A stretch of DNA of 64,000 nucleotides from Betaproteobacteria bacterium (GTDB lineage: Bacteria > Pseudomonadota > Gammaproteobacteria > Burkholderiales > Thiobacillaceae). The notes below the pieces were generated by a model. The model was given only the letters and a program-made list of their open reading frames with translations. It was not told the DNA's origin and did no database searches. Position numbers and translations under genes: made by a program. The stretch covers positions 1 through 64,000 of the forward strand of contig VGVT01000004.1 in the NCBI GenBank assembly GCA_016873935.1, written 5' to 3'. Below are positions 10,720 to 19,947 of the stretch, in pieces (the first letter of the stretch is position 1; each line of letters opens with the position of its first letter).

Positions 10720-11793
10720 ATGACCCCCGAACAGCTGATCCGCCCTGAAATCCTGGCCCTGTCCGCCTATCACGTGGCCGACGCCACCGGCCTGGTCAAG
10801 CTGGACGCCATGGAGAACCCCTACCGGCTGCCGGAAGCGCTGCGCTGGGAACTGGGCGGCCTGCTCGCCGACGCGTCCATCAACCGCTACCCGGATCCGC
10901 GCGGCCGCGAACTCCAGCAGGCGCTGCGCCGGGCCTTCGACTTTCCCGCGGAACAGGACATCCTGCTCGGCAACGGCTCCGACGAGCTGATCCAGATCCT
11001 GGCCATGGCGCTGGCCAGGCCCGGCGCCACCCTGCTGGCGGTGGAGCCCTCCTTCGTCATGTATCGCCTGATCGCCGGCTTTACCGGCATGCGTTACGCG
11101 GGGGTGCCTCTGCGGCCGGATTTCTCGCTGGACGAGGCCGCCATGCTGGAGGCACTGGAGCGGGAGGAGCCGGCCCTGACCTTCCTGGCCTATCCGAACA
11201 ATCCCACCGGCAATGCCTTCGCGCGTGACGCGCTGGATCGCATCATCCGCGCCGCGCCCGGGCTGGTGGTGGTAGACGAGGCCTATCACGCCTTCGCCGG
11301 CGGGCTGTCGGTGATGGATGCGCTGGGCCGCCATGACAACCTGCTGCTGCTGCGCACCGTCTCCAAGCTGGGCCTGGCGGGCCTGCGCTTGGGGCTGCTG
11401 GTGGGGGCGCCGGCCTGGATCCGCGAGCTCGACAAGGTACGCCTCCCCTATAATGTCAACGTCCTCACCCAGGTGGCGGCCCGTTATGCCCTGGATCACG
11501 TGGACACGCTGCAAGCCCAGGCGGCCATGCTGGTCGAGGAGCGCGGGCGGCTGATGCGGGCCATGTCCACCCTCGACGGTGTGCAGGTGTTCGACAGCGC
11601 CGCGAATTTCATCCTCTTCCGGGTGGCCGACGCGCCGCGCGTGTTCGCCGGCATCCAGGCGCGCGGCGTGCTGATCAAGAATCTGCACGGCGGCCACCCC
11701 CTGCTGGACAACTGTCTGCGGGTCACCGTGGGCGCGCCGGAAGAGAACGCAGCCTTCCTCGCCGCCCTGGGCGCCGAGTTGAAAACCGAGTAA
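10720..11793 (+). CDS. hisC: Histidinol-phosphate aminotransferase
   Basis: PLP enzyme converting imidazole-acetol phosphate and glutamate to histidinol phosphate. It has 357 residues of the fold-type I aminotransferase family. The PLP-binding features are GNGSDELIQ (phosphate contact), [21 protein letters not shown], and the Schiff-base Lys in [13 protein letters not shown]. It begins 73 bases after hisD and is followed by hisB after 22 bases. Confidence 0.96.
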   Translation: MTPEQLIRPEILALSAYHVADATGLVKLDAMENPYRLPEALRWELGGLLADASINRYPDPRGRELQQALRRAFDFPAEQDILLGNGSDELIQILAMALARPGATLLAVEPSFVMYRLIAGFTGMRYAGVPLRPDFSLDEAAMLEALEREEPALTFLAYPNNPTGNAFARDALDRIIRAAPGLVVVDEAYHAFAGGLSVMDALGRHDNLLLLRTVSKLGLAGLRLGLLVGAPAWIRELDKVRLPYNVNVLTQVAARYALDHVDTLQAQAAMLVEERGRLMRAMSTLDGVQVFDSAANFILFRVADAPRVFAGIQARGVLIKNLHGGHPLLDNCLRVTVGAPEENAAFLAALGAELKTE

Positions 11794-11815
11794 GGAAGCC
11801 GAGCAGGAAACCGAC

Positions 11816-12406
11816 ATGCCGCGAACCGCCGAAGTGCAGCGCAACACGCTGGAAACCCGCATCACCGTCAAGCTCGATCTCGACGGTTCTGGCCGCTGCG
11901 CGTTCCGCACCGGTCTGCCCTTCCTCGAGCACATGCTGGATCAGGTCGCCCGGCATGGCTTGATCGATCTCGACATCGAGGCCGAGGGCGACCTGCACAT
12001 CGACGCCCATCACACCGCCGAGGATCTCGGCATCACTCTCGGACAAGCCGTGGCCCGCGCCCTTGGCGACAAGAAGGGCGTCCGCCGCTACGGCCACGCC
12101 TACGTGCCGCTGGACGAGGCCTTGTCGCGTGTGGTGATCGATCTCTCCGGTCGGCCCGGCCTGGAATTCCACGTGGCATTCAGCCGCGCGCGCATCGGCG
12201 ATTTCGACGTCGACCTGTTCCGCGAGTTCTTCCAGGGCTTCGTCAACCACGCCGGCGTCACCCTGCACGTCGACTGCCTGCGCGGCGTCAACGCCCACCA
12301 TCAGGCGGAAACCGTGTTCAAGGCCTTTGGCCGCGCTCTGCGCATGGCGGTGGAGGCCGACGCGCGTCTGGGTGATGTCATGCCCTCGACGAAAGGCACG
12401 CTGTAA
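11816..12406 (+). CDS. hisB: Imidazoleglycerol-phosphate dehydratase
   Basis: Mn-dependent dehydratase making imidazole-acetol phosphate. At 196 residues it is the monofunctional form, without the histidinol-phosphatase domain fused in E. coli; a separate phosphatase is needed and is not in this window. Both metal-binding motifs are present: [14 protein letters not shown] and [17 protein letters not shown]. The stop shares a base with the hisH ATG (TAATG). Confidence 0.97.
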   Translation: MPRTAEVQRNTLETRITVKLDLDGSGRCAFRTGLPFLEHMLDQVARHGLIDLDIEAEGDLHIDAHHTAEDLGITLGQAVARALGDKKGVRRYGHAYVPLDEALSRVVIDLSGRPGLEFHVAFSRARIGDFDVDLFREFFQGFVNHAGVTLHVDCLRGVNAHHQAETVFKAFGRALRMAVEADARLGDVMPSTKGTL

Positions 12407-13053
12407 TGCCGGACATCGCCGTCATTGACTACGGCATGGGCAATCTGCATTCGGTACGCAAGGCCCTGGAGCATGTGGCCCCCGGCGCCGAGGTGGTAGT
12501 CACCGACGATGCCGCCCTGATTTCCGCCGCCGCCCGCGTGGTCTTTCCCGGCCAGGGCGCGGCGCCGGACTGCATGGCGGAGATCGAAGCCCACGGCCTG
12601 CGCGCGGCCATCCTGCGGGCGGCCGCGGACAAACCCTTCCTGGGCATCTGCATGGGCCTGCAGGTGCTGTTCACGCACAGCGACGAGGGTGACACGCCCT
12701 GTCTGGGGCTGATCTCCGGCGAGGTGCGGCGCTTCCCCGACGCCGCCATGCGCGATGCCTCTGGCAACAAGCTGAAGGTGCCGCACATGGGCTGGAACAA
12801 CGTCCGCCAGAGCATGCGCCATCCCCTGTGGAGCGGCATCGAGGACGGCGCACGCTTTTACTTCGTGCACAGCTACTACGCGCTGCCGGCCGAGCCCGGC
12901 GTGACCGCCGGCGAGAGCAGCTACCCTTTCCCCTTCACCTGCGCGGTGGCCCGCGGCAACCTGTTCGCGGTGCAGTTCCACCCTGAGAAAAGCGCGGCCG
13001 CAGGGCTGCGCCTCCTGCAAAATTTTGTGTCCTGGGACGGCAATCCGAGGTAA
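12406..13053 (+). CDS. hisH: Imidazole glycerol phosphate synthase, glutaminase subunit
   Basis: Class I glutamine amidotransferase that supplies ammonia to HisF. The 215 residues include the start IAVIDYGMGNLHSVRKAL, the nucleophile Cys in LGICMGLQVLF, and the His-Glu pair in VQFHPEKS. Overlaps hisB by one base and precedes hisA by 3 bases. Confidence 0.97.
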   Translation: MPDIAVIDYGMGNLHSVRKALEHVAPGAEVVVTDDAALISAAARVVFPGQGAAPDCMAEIEAHGLRAAILRAAADKPFLGICMGLQVLFTHSDEGDTPCLGLISGEVRRFPDAAMRDASGNKLKVPHMGWNNVRQSMRHPLWSGIEDGARFYFVHSYYALPAEPGVTAGESSYPFPFTCAVARGNLFAVQFHPEKSAAAGLRLLQNFVSWDGNPR

Positions 13054-13056
13054 GCC

Positions 13057-13803
13057 ATGCTCATCATTCCCGCGATCGATCTCAAAGACGGCCAGTGCGT
13101 GCGCCTCAAGCAGGGCGAGATGGACAGCGCCACGGTGTTCTCCAGCAACCCCGCCGAGATGGCCGCGAAGTGGCTGCAGGCGGGCGCCCGCCGCCTGCAC
13201 CTGGTGGATCTCAACGGCGCCTTCGCCGGCAAGCCGGTGAACGAGGCGGCGATCAAGGCCATCGTCAATACGGTCGGGGATGACATTCCCGTGCAGCTCG
13301 GCGGCGGCATCCGCGACCTGGACACCATCGAGCGCTACCTGGATGACGGCATCACCTACGTCATCATCGGCAGCGCGGCGGTGAAGAATCCGGGCTTCCT
13401 GCACGATGCCTGCACCGCTTTTCCCGGCCACATCATCGTCGGCCTGGACGCCAAGGACGGCAAGGTGGCGGTCGAAGGCTGGTCCAAGGTGACCCACCAC
13501 GACGTCATCGACCTGGCCAGGAAATTCCAGGACTACGGCGTGGAAGGCGTGGTCTACACCGACATCGGCCGCGACGGCATGCTCTCCGGGGTGAACATCG
13601 AAGCCACCGTGCAACTGGCCCAGGCCCTGACCATCCCGGTCATCGCCAGCGGCGGCATCACCAACCTCGACGATGTGCGCCGCCTGAGCGCGGTGGAAGG
13701 GGAGGGCATCATGGGCGCCATCACCGGCCGCGCCATCTACGAGGGCACCCTGGACTTCGCCGCCGCCCAGGCCCTGGCCGACGAGCTTTCCGGCAACAAG
13801 TAA
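13057..13803 (+). CDS. hisA: ProFAR isomerase (HisA)
   Basis: Amadori isomerisation of ProFAR to PRFAR, step four of histidine synthesis. A 248-residue half-barrel-duplicated TIM barrel. Catalytic Asp residues lie in [18 protein letters not shown] and [12 protein letters not shown]; phosphate sites are VQLGGGIRD and [10 protein letters not shown]. Standard length and order. Confidence 0.97.
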   Translation: MLIIPAIDLKDGQCVRLKQGEMDSATVFSSNPAEMAAKWLQAGARRLHLVDLNGAFAGKPVNEAAIKAIVNTVGDDIPVQLGGGIRDLDTIERYLDDGITYVIIGSAAVKNPGFLHDACTAFPGHIIVGLDAKDGKVAVEGWSKVTHHDVIDLARKFQDYGVEGVVYTDIGRDGMLSGVNIEATVQLAQALTIPVIASGGITNLDDVRRLSAVEGEGIMGAITGRAIYEGTLDFAAAQALADELSGNK

Positions 13804-13815
13804 CGGAAGACCGAA

Positions 13816-14586
13816 TTGGGCCTCGCCAAGCGCATCATTCCCTGCCTCGACGTCACCGCCGGCCGCGTGGTGAAGGGGGTCAATTTCGTCAACCTGCGCG
13901 ATGCCGGCGACCCGGTCGAGATCGCCCGCCGCTACGACGAGCAGGGGGCGGACGAACTGACCTTCCTGGACATCACCGCGACCTCCGACAACCGCGACCT
14001 GATCCTGCACATCATCGAGGATGTCGCCGCCCAGGTCTTCATTCCCCTTACCGTGGGCGGTGGCGTGCGCGCCGTCGAGGACGTGCGGCGGCTGCTGCAC
14101 GCCGGCGCAGACAAGGTCTCCATCAACACCGCCGCCGTGTTCAACCCGCAACTGGTGAAGGACTGCACCGACCGCTTCGGCAGCCAGTGCATCGTCGTGG
14201 CCATCGACGCCAAGCAGACCGTCTGGGGGGCGCATCCAAAATGGGAAATCTTTACCCACGGCGGTCGCAAGCCCACCGGCCTGGACGCCCTGGCTTGGGC
14301 GAAGAAGATGGAGGAACTCGGCGCCGGTGAAATCCTTCTTACCAGCATGGACCGGGATGGCGCCAAGATCGGTTTCGATCTCAACCTGACCCGAGCCATC
14401 GTCGACGCCGTCAACATTCCCGTCATCGCCAGCGGCGGCGTCGGCAACCTGCAGCATCTGGCCGACGGGGTGAAAATTGGCGGCGCCGACGCGGTGCTGG
14501 CCGCCAGCATCTTCCACTTCGGCGAATACACCGTGGAGCAGTGCAAGCGCTTCATGGCCGAGCAAGACATCGAGGTACGGTTGTGA
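13816..14586 (+). CDS. hisF: Imidazole glycerol phosphate synthase, cyclase subunit
   Basis: Closes the imidazole ring using ammonia from HisH, giving IGP and AICAR. The 256 residues include [20 protein letters not shown] with the first catalytic Asp, [15 protein letters not shown] with the second, and the phosphate loops [12 protein letters not shown] and [11 protein letters not shown]. The start is TTG at 13816, preceded by GGAAG; no ATG fits the conserved N-terminus MGLAKR. Confidence 0.97.
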   Translation: MGLAKRIIPCLDVTAGRVVKGVNFVNLRDAGDPVEIARRYDEQGADELTFLDITATSDNRDLILHIIEDVAAQVFIPLTVGGGVRAVEDVRRLLHAGADKVSINTAAVFNPQLVKDCTDRFGSQCIVVAIDAKQTVWGAHPKWEIFTHGGRKPTGLDALAWAKKMEELGAGEILLTSMDRDGAKIGFDLNLTRAIVDAVNIPVIASGGVGNLQHLADGVKIGGADAVLAASIFHFGEYTVEQCKRFMAEQDIEVRL

Positions 14587-14596
14587 GGAAAACGAC

Positions 14597-14986
14597 GTGA
14601 GCGAAGCCTGGCTCAACAAGATCAACTGGTCCGCGGATGGCCTGATTCCGGCCATCGCCCAGGATGCGAAGACCGGAGACATCCTCATGGTGGCGTGGAT
14701 GAACCGGGAATCCCTCAAGCGCACGGTGGAAACCGGCGAGGCGGTGTACTGGTCGCGTTCGCGCAAGAAGCTGTGGCACAAGGGCGAGGAGTCCGGCCAC
14801 ACCCAGAAGGTGCTGGAGCTGCGCCTGGACTGCGACGAGGACGTGCTGCTGATGAAGATCGAGCAGGTGGGCGGCATCGCCTGCCACACCGGCCGGCGCA
14901 GTTGCTTCTTCCACAAGTTGGAGGACGGCCAGTGGCTGGCGGTGGACCCGGTGCTCAAGGACCCGCACGAGATCTACAAGACATGA
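14597..14986 (+). CDS. hisI: Phosphoribosyl-AMP cyclohydrolase
   Basis: Hydrolyses PR-AMP in histidine synthesis step three. It is 129 residues, separate from HisE. The Zn ligands lie in [11 protein letters not shown] and [29 protein letters not shown] is the family signature. GTG start preceded by GAGG; the stop overlaps hisE by 4 bases. Unfused HisI and HisE are normal for Betaproteobacteria. Confidence 0.95.
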   Translation: MSEAWLNKINWSADGLIPAIAQDAKTGDILMVAWMNRESLKRTVETGEAVYWSRSRKKLWHKGEESGHTQKVLELRLDCDEDVLLMKIEQVGGIACHTGRRSCFFHKLEDGQWLAVDPVLKDPHEIYKT

Positions 14987-15312
14987 GCGGCGCCGCTTCC
15001 GACATTCTCGACCGCCTGGCGGACACCCTGGAGGCGCGCAAGCAGGCCGACCCGCAGTCCTCGTATGTGGCCAAGCTCTACGCCAAGGGTCTGGATGCGA
15101 TCCTGAAGAAGGTGGCCGAGGAGGCGGCGGAGACCATCATGGCGGCGAAGGACGGCGAACGCGAAAAAATCATCTACGAAACCGCCGACCTGTGGTTTCA
15201 TTCCCTGGTTCTGCTGGCAAGGCAAGGCATCCGCCCCGACGAGATCCTGAACGAGCTGGCCAGGCGCGAGGGACTGTCCGGGCTGGCCGAAAAGGCCTCG
15301 CGCGCCGGCTGA
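14983..15312 (+). CDS. hisE: Phosphoribosyl-ATP pyrophosphatase
   Basis: Removes pyrophosphate from PR-ATP in histidine synthesis step two. The 109-residue MazG-like helical protein has the metal-binding helices [17 protein letters not shown] and [14 protein letters not shown]. Starts in an ATGA overlap with hisI and ends the his run. Confidence 0.95.
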   Translation: MSGAASDILDRLADTLEARKQADPQSSYVAKLYAKGLDAILKKVAEEAAETIMAAKDGEREKIIYETADLWFHSLVLLARQGIRPDEILNELARREGLSGLAEKASRAG

Positions 15313-15331
15313 AGCGAGGAGAGGGGTGACG

Positions 15332-15667
15332 ATGAACGACTGCATATTCTGCAAGATCGTGGCGGGCGAGATTCCCTGCCGCAAGCTGTATGAGGACGAG
15401 GACGTACTGGCGTTTCACGACATCCACCCCGTGGCGCCGGTGCATTTCATGCTCATCCCCAAGGCGCATGTGGCCTCGCTGGCGGAGTGCGACCCGAGTC
15501 ATCGCGACGTGCTCGGCAAGTTGCTGCTGCTGGCGCCGAAACTGGCGCGGGAGCAAGGTCTCGGCGACGGCTTCCGTACGGTCATCAACACCGGCCGTGG
15601 TGGCGGCCAGGAAGTGTTCCACCTGCATGTGCATGTCATCGGCGGCGGCGGACCCCGTCCGTTGTGA
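15332..15667 (+). CDS. HIT-family nucleotide hydrolase (HinT-like)
   Basis: A 111-residue histidine-triad protein of the HinT branch, which hydrolyses adenosine phosphoramidates. The start CIFCKIVAGEIPCRKLYED and the triad HLHVHVIGGG are diagnostic. ATG with upstream GAGGAG; an in-frame GTG two codons earlier is less likely. Its place after hisIE and before tat is conserved in Betaproteobacteria. Confidence 0.92.
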   Translation: MNDCIFCKIVAGEIPCRKLYEDEDVLAFHDIHPVAPVHFMLIPKAHVASLAECDPSHRDVLGKLLLLAPKLAREQGLGDGFRTVINTGRGGGQEVFHLHVHVIGGGGPRPL

Positions 15668-15704
15668 CGCCAACCTACAGAGATTTCGTTAGAGGAGAGA
15701 AGTG

Positions 15705-15935
15705 ATGGGTACTTTCAGCATCTGGCACTGGTTGATCGTGCTGTTGATCGTCCTGCTGGTGTTCGGCACCAAGAAACTGCGCAACATCGGTGGCGACCTG
15801 GGCGGGGCGGTGAAGAACTTCAAGCAAGCCATGGGCGAGGAGAAGAACAAGTCCGACGCCGTCGAATTGCCGCGCCAGGACGAGGCCAAGGGCACCACCA
15901 TCGAGGGCGAGGTCAAGGACAGGCAAAACAGCTAG
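15705..15935 (+). CDS. tatA: Sec-independent translocase subunit TatA
   Basis: Forms the pore-like assemblies that export folded twin-arginine proteins. The 76 residues comprise one N-terminal transmembrane helix ([15 protein letters not shown]), the hinge [20 protein letters not shown] and an acidic tail, all typical. Good RBS AGAGGAG. The neighbouring GTG at 15702 would add a single Met. Confidence 0.95.
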   Translation: MGTFSIWHWLIVLLIVLLVFGTKKLRNIGGDLGGAVKNFKQAMGEEKNKSDAVELPRQDEAKGTTIEGEVKDRQNS

Positions 15936-16010
15936 TAGCTCGTAGCGGGTAGCCGGTAGCTTTTCTTCCGCGCCTACGGCGCGCAAACAATAGCTACCCG
16001 CTACGAGCTA
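15936..16010. repeat. Long inverted repeat element between tatA and tatB
   Basis: Perfect 18-bp inverted arms at 15936-15953 and 15993-16010 (TAGCTCGTAGCGGGTAGC and its complement), with a small inner stem GCGCC-TAC-GGCGC at 15970-15982. Reiterated GTAGC units flank the arms out to about 16024. It resembles a dispersed REP- or MITE-like intergenic element inserted inside the tat operon. It could form a long cruciform or an mRNA hairpin between tatA and tatB. Confidence 0.7.
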
Positions 16011-16033
16011 CCTGCTACCCGCTATCAAAAAAT

Positions 16034-16561
16034 ATGTTCGACATCGCCTTCACCGAACTGCTGGTCATCGGCCTCGTCGCCCTGATCGTCATCGGCCCCG
16101 AGCGCCTGCCCAAGGTGGCGCGTACCGCCGGGCAATGGCTGGGACGGCTGAACCGCTATGTCTCCCAGGTCAAGCAGGACATCGACCGCGACATCAAGCT
16201 GGAAGAGTTGCGCAAGATGCAGCAGGAAATGCGCGAGACGGCGCAGAAATACGAACTTCTGGCCGGCCAGACTGCACGCGAGGTCGAGGAGACGGTGCAG
16301 CAGGAGACCGGCCAGATCAGCCGGGTGATGGAGGCCATGAGCGCCACCGACGGCGGCCTGGCCAAGCGCGAATACGAGAAGATGCAGGTCGAGCAGGCGG
16401 CTGCGGCGAGCGAGACTCCGCTGGTTGGGAGTTTGCCCGCCGACGAGCCGAACACTGTGGCCGCGGCGGACGCCGTTACCGCACAGCCGGCTCCGGCGCT
16501 GGACGATGGCGCGGCGCCTGCTGCGTCAGAGCAGCAGGCGCCGGCCGGACGCACGGTTTGA
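16034..16561 (+). CDS. tatB: Sec-independent translocase subunit TatB
   Basis: TatB forms the twin-arginine signal receptor with TatC. The 175 residues start with the membrane helix and the family motif [31 protein letters not shown]. An amphipathic helix follows, then a long Ala/Glu-rich variable tail. The 98-bp gap to tatA is unusually large for tat operons and is filled by the palindromic element. Confidence 0.95.
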   Translation: MFDIAFTELLVIGLVALIVIGPERLPKVARTAGQWLGRLNRYVSQVKQDIDRDIKLEELRKMQQEMRETAQKYELLAGQTAREVEETVQQETGQISRVMEAMSATDGGLAKREYEKMQVEQAAAASETPLVGSLPADEPNTVAAADAVTAQPAPALDDGAAPAASEQQAPAGRTV

Positions 16562-16571
16562 GGGTGCGAAC

Positions 16572-17390
16572 ATGAGCCTGGATGGTCAGGAAACCTTCAT
16601 CTCGCATCTGATCGAGCTGCGCGACCGGCTGCTGCGCGCGGCCATCGCCTGGATCGTCCTGTTCATCGCCCTGTTTCCCTTCGCCAACGACCTCTACACC
16701 CTGCTGGCGCAACCCATGCTGGCCAAACTGCCGCAGGGCGGGCAGATGATCGCGACGGAGGTGGTGACGCCCTTCTTCGTGCCCATCAAGGTGGCCATGA
16801 TGACCGCCTTCCTCGGCTCCTTGCCGGTCATCCTCTATCAGGTGTGGTCCTTCGTGGCACCGGGGCTGTATGCCCACGAGAGGAAGTTCATCCTGCCCCT
16901 GGTGGTGGCGAGTCTGTTCCTGTTCGCCCTGGGCATGGCCTTCGCCTATTTCCTGGTGTTCCCCGTGGTGTTCGGCTTCATCATCGGCATCGCCCCAGTG
17001 GGTGTGGCGGTGATGACGGACATCAACAAGTACCTGGATTTCGTCCTGACGATGTTCCTCGCCTTCGGCCTGACTTTCGAAGTGCCTATCGTCGTCATCG
17101 CCCTGGCGCTGATGGGGATGGTCGAGGTGGAGAAATTCAAGGAGGCGCGTCCCTACGTGATCGTTGGCGCCTTCGTCATCGCCGCGGTGGTGACGCCGCC
17201 AGACGTGATCTCGCAGTTCATGCTGGCGGTGCCGCTGTGGGTGCTCTATGAACTGGGGGTGGTGATCGCCGCCTGGCTGGTGAAAAACCGCCCGGCTCCG
17301 GCCGCCGAGGAAGCCTACACTCCACTGACCGGCGACGAGATGGATGCGGAACTGGACCGCATCGAGGAAGAGCAGAAGAAGTTGAGCTGA
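16572..17390 (+). CDS. tatC: Sec-independent translocase subunit TatC
   Basis: Six-helix membrane receptor for twin-arginine signal peptides. In 272 residues it shows FISHLIELRDRLLRA, with the conserved Glu, and FEVPIVVIALALMGM with the conserved FE(V)P. The C-terminus is an acidic, probably cytoplasmic tail. Starts 10 bases after tatB. Confidence 0.96.
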   Translation: MSLDGQETFISHLIELRDRLLRAAIAWIVLFIALFPFANDLYTLLAQPMLAKLPQGGQMIATEVVTPFFVPIKVAMMTAFLGSLPVILYQVWSFVAPGLYAHERKFILPLVVASLFLFALGMAFAYFLVFPVVFGFIIGIAPVGVAVMTDINKYLDFVLTMFLAFGLTFEVPIVVIALALMGMVEVEKFKEARPYVIVGAFVIAAVVTPPDVISQFMLAVPLWVLYELGVVIAAWLVKNRPAPAAEEAYTPLTGDEMDAELDRIEEEQKKLS

Positions 17391-17391
17391 C

Positions 17392-17406
17392 GCACCGACA
17401 CGGTGC
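17392..17406. promoter_or_regulatory. Probable NtrC binding site for amtB
   Basis: GCACCG-ACA-CGGTGC is a perfect dyad that matches the NtrC consensus GCACC-N5-GGTGC. It differs from the E. coli glnA enhancer core only at the two inner positions. It begins 1 base after the tatC stop and 188 bp upstream of the -24 element of the sigma-54 promoter, a normal enhancer distance. Confidence 0.65.
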
Positions 17407-17420
17407 ATGCCGCCTGATCG

Positions 17421-17442
17421 CGCCCCTTCGTGGGGCGTTTTT
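17421..17442 (+). terminator. Rho-independent terminator after tatC
   Basis: CGCCCC-TTCGT-GGGGCG hairpin followed by five T. It ends the murA-his-tat transcription unit before the amtB control region. Confidence 0.8.
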
Positions 17443-17578
17443 ACTTGCGGGGCAGGGATTCCAGTCCGTATTACGGCCCGCCGACCGTTGCTGGGCAATC
17501 ACCGGAACCCCCGTTCGTGCCTGGCATATCCACTGATTTCGGAAAACATCCCTGATTTGTGTTGCCTGCCCCAGGAAG

Positions 17579-17594
17579 AGGCATGGCTCTTGCT
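17579..17594 (+). promoter_or_regulatory. Sigma-54 promoter of amtB
   Basis: AGGCATG-GCTC-TTGCT fits the consensus TGGCACG-N4-TTGCW: GG at 17580-17581 and GC at 17592-17593, with exactly 10 bases between. Start of transcription is expected near 17605, about 20 bases before the amtB ATG. Together with the upstream NtrC site it implies induction under nitrogen limitation. Confidence 0.75.
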
Positions 17595-17625
17595 TACCGC
17601 TTCTCCGTTTTGATCGGAGAACACC

Positions 17626-18828
17626 ATGGATGCATTCAAAGCGGGCGGCGACGTCCTGTTCATTCTGCTGGGCGCGATCATGGTCCTTGCCATGCACGCG
17701 GGTTTCGCCTTCCTCGAGTTGGGGACGGTACGCAAGAAGAACCAGGTCAATGCCCTGGTCAAGATCCTCACGGATTTTTCCATGTCCACCATCGCCTATT
17801 TCTTCATCGGCTACGGCATCGCCTATGGGGTCGGTTTCATGACCGGGGCGGAACATCTGCTGGCGAAGAACGGTTACGATCTGGTGAAATTCTTCTTCCT
17901 GCTGACCTTCGCGGCGGCCATCCCGGCCATCGTCTCCGGCGGCATCGCCGAACGCGCCCGCTTCAATCCGCAACTGGCGGCTTCCTTCATGCTGGTGGGT
18001 TTCGTCTACCCCTTCTTCGAGGGCCTGGTGTGGAACAACAACTGGGGCTTCCAGGACTGGATGCAGGCCAGCTTCGGCGCCAAGTTCCATGATTTCGCCG
18101 GCTCGGTGGTGGTGCACGCCATGGGCGGCTGGATCGCGCTGCCGGCGGTGCTGCTGCTGGGCGCGCGGCGCGGACGCTACCGCCAGGACGGCATGATGTC
18201 TGCCCATCCCCCGTCCAGCATCCCCTTCCTGGCCCTGGGGGCCTGGATCCTCACCGTCGGCTGGTTCGGCTTCAACGTCATGTCGGCGCAGACCCTGGAG
18301 GCCGTTTCCGGCCTGGTGGCGGTGAACTCCCTGATGGCCATGGTGGGTGGCACGCTGGCGGCGCTGTGGGCGGGCCGCAACGACCCCGGCTTCATCCACA
18401 ACGGCCCCCTGGCCGGCCTGGTGGCGGTGTGCGCCGGCTCCGACCTCATGCACCCGCTCGGCGCCCTGATCACGGGCGCAGTGGCTGGTGGCCTGTTCGT
18501 GCTGATGTTCACCATCACCCAGAACAAGTGGAAGATCGATGACGTCCTCGGGGTCTGGCCCCTGCATGGCCTGTGCGGGGCCTGGGGTGGCATCGCCGCC
18601 GGTATTTTCGGGCTGCAGGCATTGGGCGGGCTGGGTGGTGTGAGCTTCGGCGCCCAGTTGGCGGGGACCCTGGCCGGGGTAGGCATCGCCCTGGCCGGCG
18701 GTGCGCTGGTGTATGGCGTCCTCAAGGCGGTGATCGGCCTGCGGCTGGATGCGGAAGAAGAGTTCATCGGCGCCGATCTGAGCATCCATAAGGTTTCCGC
18801 CACCGCGGAACGGGAGACCAACTGGTAA
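17626..18828 (+). CDS. amtB: Ammonium transporter, Amt family
   Basis: Inner-membrane trimeric channel for ammonium uptake. The 400-residue protein has about 11 hydrophobic helices. The pore twin histidines are both present: VVVHAMGGW and WPLHGLCGAWGG. So are the conserved Asp before the first (FHDFAGS) and the FEGLVWNN region. No N-terminal signal peptide is evident, and no glnK lies next to it. RBS GGAG; control by the NtrC/sigma-54 region upstream. Gene symbol by family. Confidence 0.93.
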   Translation: MDAFKAGGDVLFILLGAIMVLAMHAGFAFLELGTVRKKNQVNALVKILTDFSMSTIAYFFIGYGIAYGVGFMTGAEHLLAKNGYDLVKFFFLLTFAAAIPAIVSGGIAERARFNPQLAASFMLVGFVYPFFEGLVWNNNWGFQDWMQASFGAKFHDFAGSVVVHAMGGWIALPAVLLLGARRGRYRQDGMMSAHPPSSIPFLALGAWILTVGWFGFNVMSAQTLEAVSGLVAVNSLMAMVGGTLAALWAGRNDPGFIHNGPLAGLVAVCAGSDLMHPLGALITGAVAGGLFVLMFTITQNKWKIDDVLGVWPLHGLCGAWGGIAAGIFGLQALGGLGGVSFGAQLAGTLAGVGIALAGGALVYGVLKAVIGLRLDAEEEFIGADLSIHKVSATAERETNW

Positions 18829-18860
18829 GCTCGCCTCTCCATCTCTTCGCCATCTCCGCC

Positions 18861-19262
18861 ATGCTGACCCGACGCGCCGAGATCACGCCCTACCGTACCC
18901 TGGACGGGTCGGAAATCCACGAACTCATGCATCCGGATCATCAGCCGGTGCGCCGGCAGAGCCTGGCCCTGGCGGAGGTGGCGGCGGGGACGGCCACCCG
19001 CCCGCATCGGCACCGGGAGGCTGAGGAGATCTACCACATCCTCGCCGGACGCGGCCGCATGACACTCGGGGCGGAGCAATTCCCCGTGCGGGAGGGGGAT
19101 ACCGTGCTGATTCCAGCGGGCACTCCCCATTACATCGAGAACGTCGGCGCCGACGTCCTTCGTTTTCTCTGTTGTTGCAGTCCGGCATACCGTCACGAAG
19201 ATACGGAATTGCTGGAAATATCTGGCTTCGGGCACTACACAAACGCCGCAGCCTTGTTATGA
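18861..19262 (+). CDS. Cupin-domain protein
   Basis: A 133-residue single cupin barrel. Motif 1 is RPHRHREAEEIYHILAGRGR (two His and a Glu as metal ligands) and motif 2 is GDTVLIPAGTPHYIEN (third His). Such small cupins may be isomerases, metal-dependent enzymes or sensors; the substrate cannot be told. Three Cys in a row (FLCCCSP) near the end are unusual. The end of the gene overlaps the likely -10 element of the following HU gene. Confidence 0.85.
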   Translation: MLTRRAEITPYRTLDGSEIHELMHPDHQPVRRQSLALAEVAAGTATRPHRHREAEEIYHILAGRGRMTLGAEQFPVREGDTVLIPAGTPHYIENVGADVLRFLCCCSPAYRHEDTELLEISGFGHYTNAAALL

Positions 19263-19263
19263 T
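19255..19263 (+). promoter_or_regulatory. Extended -10 promoter of the HU gene
   Basis: TGTTATGAT is an extended -10 (TGn plus TATGAT, 5 of 6 to consensus), 43 bases before the HU ATG and overlapping the cupin stop. No clear -35. Confidence 0.5.
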
Positions 19264-19305
19264 CGCCCCCGTCATTTCCCATGACATCAACCAGGAGACC
19301 TGACT

Positions 19306-19599
19306 ATGAACAAAGCTGAAATGATTGAGATCGTCGCCGCCAAGGCGAAAGCCAGCAAAGCCGCCACCACGGTGGTGGTCGCCGCCGCCATTGAAGCCAT
19401 CTCCGAGGCCTTGGCCAAGGGGGAGAACGTTCAGTTCATTGGTTTCGGCACCTTCAGCGTGCAGGACCGCAAGGCACGTACCGGCCGCAATCCGCAGACT
19501 GGCAAGGAAATGAAGATCCCCGCCAAGAAAGTCGTGCGCTTCAAGCCTGGCGCCGCCCTCACCGCCGCCGCCAACGCCAAGGGCAAGAAAAAGAAGTAA
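19306..19599 (+). CDS. HU-family nucleoid protein
   Basis: A 97-residue DNA-bending protein. The HU core is MNKAEMIEIVAAKAKASKAA, VQFIGFGTFSV and the DNA-intercalating arm TGRNPQTGKEM. The tail GKKKK is basic and slightly longer than E. coli HU. ATG with RBS AGGAG. It is monocistronic, with its own promoter and terminator. HU-beta or IHF-like paralogues cannot be separated by eye, but the arm fits HU. Confidence 0.93.
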   Translation: MNKAEMIEIVAAKAKASKAATTVVVAAAIEAISEALAKGENVQFIGFGTFSVQDRKARTGRNPQTGKEMKIPAKKVVRFKPGAALTAAANAKGKKKK

Positions 19600-19617
19600 G
19601 CGGGTCTTGTTCTGGTG

Positions 19618-19644
19618 AAACCGCCGCCGGCGCGCGGCGGTTTT
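19618..19644 (+). terminator. Rho-independent terminator after HU
   Basis: AAACCGCCG paired with CGGCGGTTT around an 8-base loop, ending in TTTT, 18 bases after the HU stop. Confidence 0.85.
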
Positions 19645-19751
19645 CATTTCCGGCCACGCCCGGAAGGCGCGGCCAGCGCCGATTACAAGCGGGATCAGCC
19701 GGTCCGCGCCTTGCCTGACGCCCCGCCTGCGTGTATTCTCCGGCCCCTTCC

Positions 19752-19843
<92 letters not shown>

Positions 19844-19850
19844 AATGAAG

Positions 19851-19882
19851 ACGCCCCGCCCGCCGGGGCGTTGTTGTTTTCG
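19851..19882 (+). terminator. Rho-independent terminator after tRNA-Ser
   Basis: ACGCCCC (19851-19857) pairs with GGGGCGT (19865-19871), followed by a T-rich run to 19880. It lies 8 bases after the tRNA 3' end. Confidence 0.8.
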
Positions 19883-19947
19883 CGTCGGGTTGCCGCTTCC
19901 ACTCCGGCTCCGGATAATGCGCCCGTCGCCACCCCCAAGATAGCCCG

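Noticed and set aside
12301-14958. Very long open frame (885 codons) on the minus strand opposite hisB-hisI
   Set aside because: It is a GC-rich shadow of six well-identified his genes on the plus strand, with no recognisable domain. The same holds for other long antisense frames at 3085-4764, 8598-10721, 20046-21833 and 60728-63094.
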